A DNA stretch of 14,421 nt from an uncultured Dehalococcoidia bacterium (GTDB taxonomy: Bacteria > Chloroflexota > Dehalococcoidia > Tepidiformales > Tepidiformaceae): NCBI GenBank assembly GCA_937864275.1, contig CALMIW010000618.1, forward strand, positions 1 to 14,421, read 5' to 3'. Positions 13,167 through 14,421 of the stretch are shown here, piece after piece. The first letter of the stretch is position 1. Every line of letters starts with the position of its first letter. The notes below the pieces were generated by a model, which searched no databases, was not told where the DNA came from, and saw nothing but the letters and a program-made list of their open reading frames with translations. The position numbers and the translations under genes are program-made.

Positions 13167-13993
13167 CCAGGGCCGAGGCATTCTCTGAGCGCGAGGTCGC
13201 GATGTGCACCGTCGCCCGTCTTGTCGAAGATGGGCGCACCTACTGGGCCGCCGGCGGTGGGACTCCGCTCTACGCGGTGCTCCTGGGCAAGAAGCTCTAC
13301 GCGCCCGATGCGCAGTACGTCACCGAGGATGGAGTCATCGCTCCCGAGCCGCTCCTCCCCTTCGAGCCGATGATGACGATGGTCGCCTCGCGGGCGGTCC
13401 ACCACGCCCTCGCCTGGGGGACGATGAACTCCGCCGGGGTCCACGCCCAGCTCGGCCATATGGACTACGGCGTCCTCAACACCCTGCAGGTCGACCAGCA
13501 CGGCAATATCAACTCGACGTTCCTCGGCGAATACGGCGGCAGTGGCCGCCGTTTCGGAGGGCCGGGCGGCGCCGATACCATCGCCGCCTGCTGCTGGAGG
13601 ACCATCCTCATCACCGACCAGGAGCGGAGGAAGTTCGTGCGAGAGGTGGATTTCATCTCTTCGCCAGGCTTCCTCGATGGAACACCGGGCGCCCGCGAAC
13701 GTGCGGGCTTGCCCCGGGATACAGGCCCATGGCGAGTGGTCACGCCATGGGCCATGTACGACTACTCGGAGCGCAGGCTGCGCCTCATGGCGCGCGTCCC
13801 CTGGGTCTCCGTTGAAGAAATACTCGCAGAGTGCGAGTGGAAACCGCTTGTCGCGCCCGAAGTCGCGGTGCTCGAACCGCCGTCGGAGGAGGAACTCCAG
13901 CTCCTCCGGACCGAGCTCGACGTCCGCGGCCAGACGACCGACGCCGCCGGAAGCTGGATCACCTGGGACGGCGAGAAGTACGTCCGCGCCTGA
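13163..13993 (+). CDS. Family I CoA-transferase beta subunit, GctB/IpdB-like
   Basis: The ATG at 13163 shares ATGA with the alpha stop, and AGGGAGGGG lies 8 bases upstream, giving 276 residues. Landmarks are: WAAGGGTPLYAVLLGKKLYAP (28-48), the CoA-binding start of the fold; YVTEDGVIAPEP (52-63), with E55 in the position of the catalytic Glu54 of GctB; LGHMDYGVLNTLQVDQHGNI (about 99-118); and FGGPGGADTIAACC (about 133-146). Retention of a glutamate in a TEDG context favours a true CoA-transferase that forms a glutamyl-CoA thioester. I recall IpdB-type proteins using a different active-site arrangement, so this is the best residue for telling the two apart. A perfect 11-bp inverted repeat lies within the coding region. 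This is the last gene of the rightward operon, followed after 19 bases by a GC-rich hairpin. Confidence 0.87.
   Translation: MTRAEAFSEREVAMCTVARLVEDGRTYWAAGGGTPLYAVLLGKKLYAPDAQYVTEDGVIAPEPLLPFEPMMTMVASRAVHHALAWGTMNSAGVHAQLGHMDYGVLNTLQVDQHGNINSTFLGEYGGSGRRFGGPGGADTIAACCWRTILITDQERRKFVREVDFISSPGFLDGTPGARERAGLPRDTGPWRVVTPWAMYDYSERRLRLMARVPWVSVEEILAECEWKPLVAPEVAVLEPPSEEELQLLRTELDVRGQTTDAAGSWITWDGEKYVRA
13724..13753 (+). repeat. Perfect 11-bp inverted repeat inside the CoA-transferase beta gene
   Basis: GGCCCATGGCG at 13724-13734 and CGCCATGGGCC at 13743-13753 flank an 8-base loop. A second smaller stem, GCCCGC (13691-13696) with GCGGGC (13703-13708), lies just upstream. Both would fold in the mRNA. 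The encoded residues are GPWRVVTPWAM, so the symmetry partly reflects two PW dipeptides. No function is evident. Confidence 0.5.
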
Positions 13994-14012
13994 CCGTTAG
14001 AGGGTTCCCCCT

Positions 14013-14048
14013 GGAGCGGGCCGTCCGGTGTTGCGGGCGGCCCGCTCC
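14013..14048. terminator. Strong GC hairpin, likely bidirectional terminator
   Basis: GGAGCGGGCCGTCC (14013-14026) pairs with GGGCGGCCCGCTCC (14035-14048) over 14 bp with one G-U wobble, around an 8-base loop. It begins 19 bases after the CoA-transferase beta stop and touches the stop codon of the convergent hydrolase gene. It can therefore end both transcripts. Only TATTCT follows on the + strand, so the U tract is weak and termination may depend partly on Rho. Confidence 0.65.
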
Positions 14049-14421
14049 TATTCTCGGGTGGCCAGGTGTACGCCGAACCATGCGACCGCCTCGCCAATCG
14101 AGCGCCGCAAGGGTTCCCCGCTGTAGATCTCGTAGTGCCGGATCCCCTCGATGATCACCAGCCGCCTGGGTTGCGGGGCTGCCGCGTACAGCTCCGCCGA
14201 GTCAGCGGCGGGAGTGACGGAATCCAACTTGGCTGCCACGAGCAGTAGAGGGCATGCCGACAGTTGCTTCACCGCTTCGATCGGGCGGTGTCCCCGGTGA
14301 GCTTCGAGGAACTCGAGTGAGATCTGCTGAGCCAGCGCCGGGAGCCGTGAGCGCGCCTCAGTGAAAAAGGCGACAGTCTCCGGATCGCTGAGCAGGTGAA
14401 GCGGGTCGACCATGGTCGATT
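14048..14421 (-). CDS. Alpha/beta hydrolase, C-terminal part (5' end outside the window)
   Basis: The frame is open from the right edge to TAG, giving about 124 visible residues. An internal ATG at 14413 is probably not the start, since the family is usually 250-300 residues. The nucleophile elbow G-x-S-x-G must lie beyond the window. Counting from the Met at 14413, LLLVAAKLDSVTPAADSAELYAAAP (about 56-80) contains the strand followed by Asp64, typical of the acid of the triad. LVIIEGIRHYEIYSG (about 85-99) contains His93, the catalytic His with its usual preceding strand. The C-terminal helix SIGEAVAWF is also typical. It converges on the CoA-transferase operon with the shared hairpin between them. 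The substrate cannot be inferred. Confidence 0.75.
   Translation of the reverse strand, partial: STMVDPLHLLSDPETVAFFTEARSRLPALAQQISLEFLEAHRGHRPIEAVKQLSACPLLLVAAKLDSVTPAADSAELYAAAPQPRRLVIIEGIRHYEIYSGEPLRRSIGEAVAWFGVHLATRE

Noticed and set aside
11883..13181. 432-codon - strand frame opposite the thiolase and CoA-transferase alpha genes
   Set aside because: It is antisense to two recognised genes in a coupled operon and has no domain of its own.
1..14421. Mobile elements, CRISPR arrays, tRNA or rRNA genes
   Set aside because: No terminal inverted repeats with a transposase, no regularly spaced repeats and no cloverleaf or ribosomal sequence was recognised on either strand.

Overview
This is a GC-rich bacterial window, about 63-65% G+C by eye, with tightly packed genes, strong GGAGG-type ribosome binding sites, several GTG/TTG starts and many 4-base ATGA overlaps. 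I see no rRNA, tRNA, CRISPR array, transposase or phage gene. The mix of a molybdenum hydrocarbon-dehydrogenase-like complex, flavoproteins and acyl-CoA catabolism enzymes fits an environmental, probably anaerobic or facultative heterotroph. An uncultured Chloroflexota or similar high-GC lineage is my weak guess; nothing in the sequence proves it.

Left block, + strand (1-3302): a nitroreductase-like protein that opens the window and may be 5'-truncated; two consecutive paralogous four-helix membrane proteins resembling the CopD superfamily; and a short, degenerate adenylate-forming (AMP-binding) protein that lacks its C-terminal domain. The spacing suggests one operon.

Middle block, - strand (8752 down to 3284): a 48-residue basic small protein, then a complete type II DMSO reductase family complex. 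It comprises an EbdA/NarG-like molybdopterin catalytic subunit, an EbdC-like haem b subunit, an EbdB/NarH-like four-cluster Fe-S subunit and a TorD/DmsD-like assembly chaperone. The order is alpha-gamma-beta-chaperone. Neither the catalytic nor the haem subunit has a visible Tat or Sec signal, so the complex looks cytoplasmic, unlike ethylbenzene dehydrogenase. The left and middle blocks converge and overlap by 19 bases.

Right block, + strand (8910-13993): acyl-CoA dehydrogenase, a nitroreductase-family flavoprotein, an SCP2-type thiolase and the two subunits of a family I (glutaconate/IpdAB-like) CoA-transferase, closed by a strong GC hairpin. A divergent 157-base control region (8753-8909) separates it from the molybdenum operon. 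The C-terminal part of an alpha/beta hydrolase lies on the - strand at the right edge.

My working model is that the Mo complex performs an oxygen-independent oxidation, such as hydroxylation or dehydrogenation of an unactivated or cyclic carbon. CoA-ester enzymes (CoA-transferase, acyl-CoA dehydrogenase, thiolase) then process the product, while the nitroreductase-like flavoproteins and the paired membrane proteins handle electrons. The substrate cannot be read from the sequence. No enoyl-CoA hydratase or hydroxyacyl-CoA dehydrogenase is present, so the pathway is incomplete within this window.
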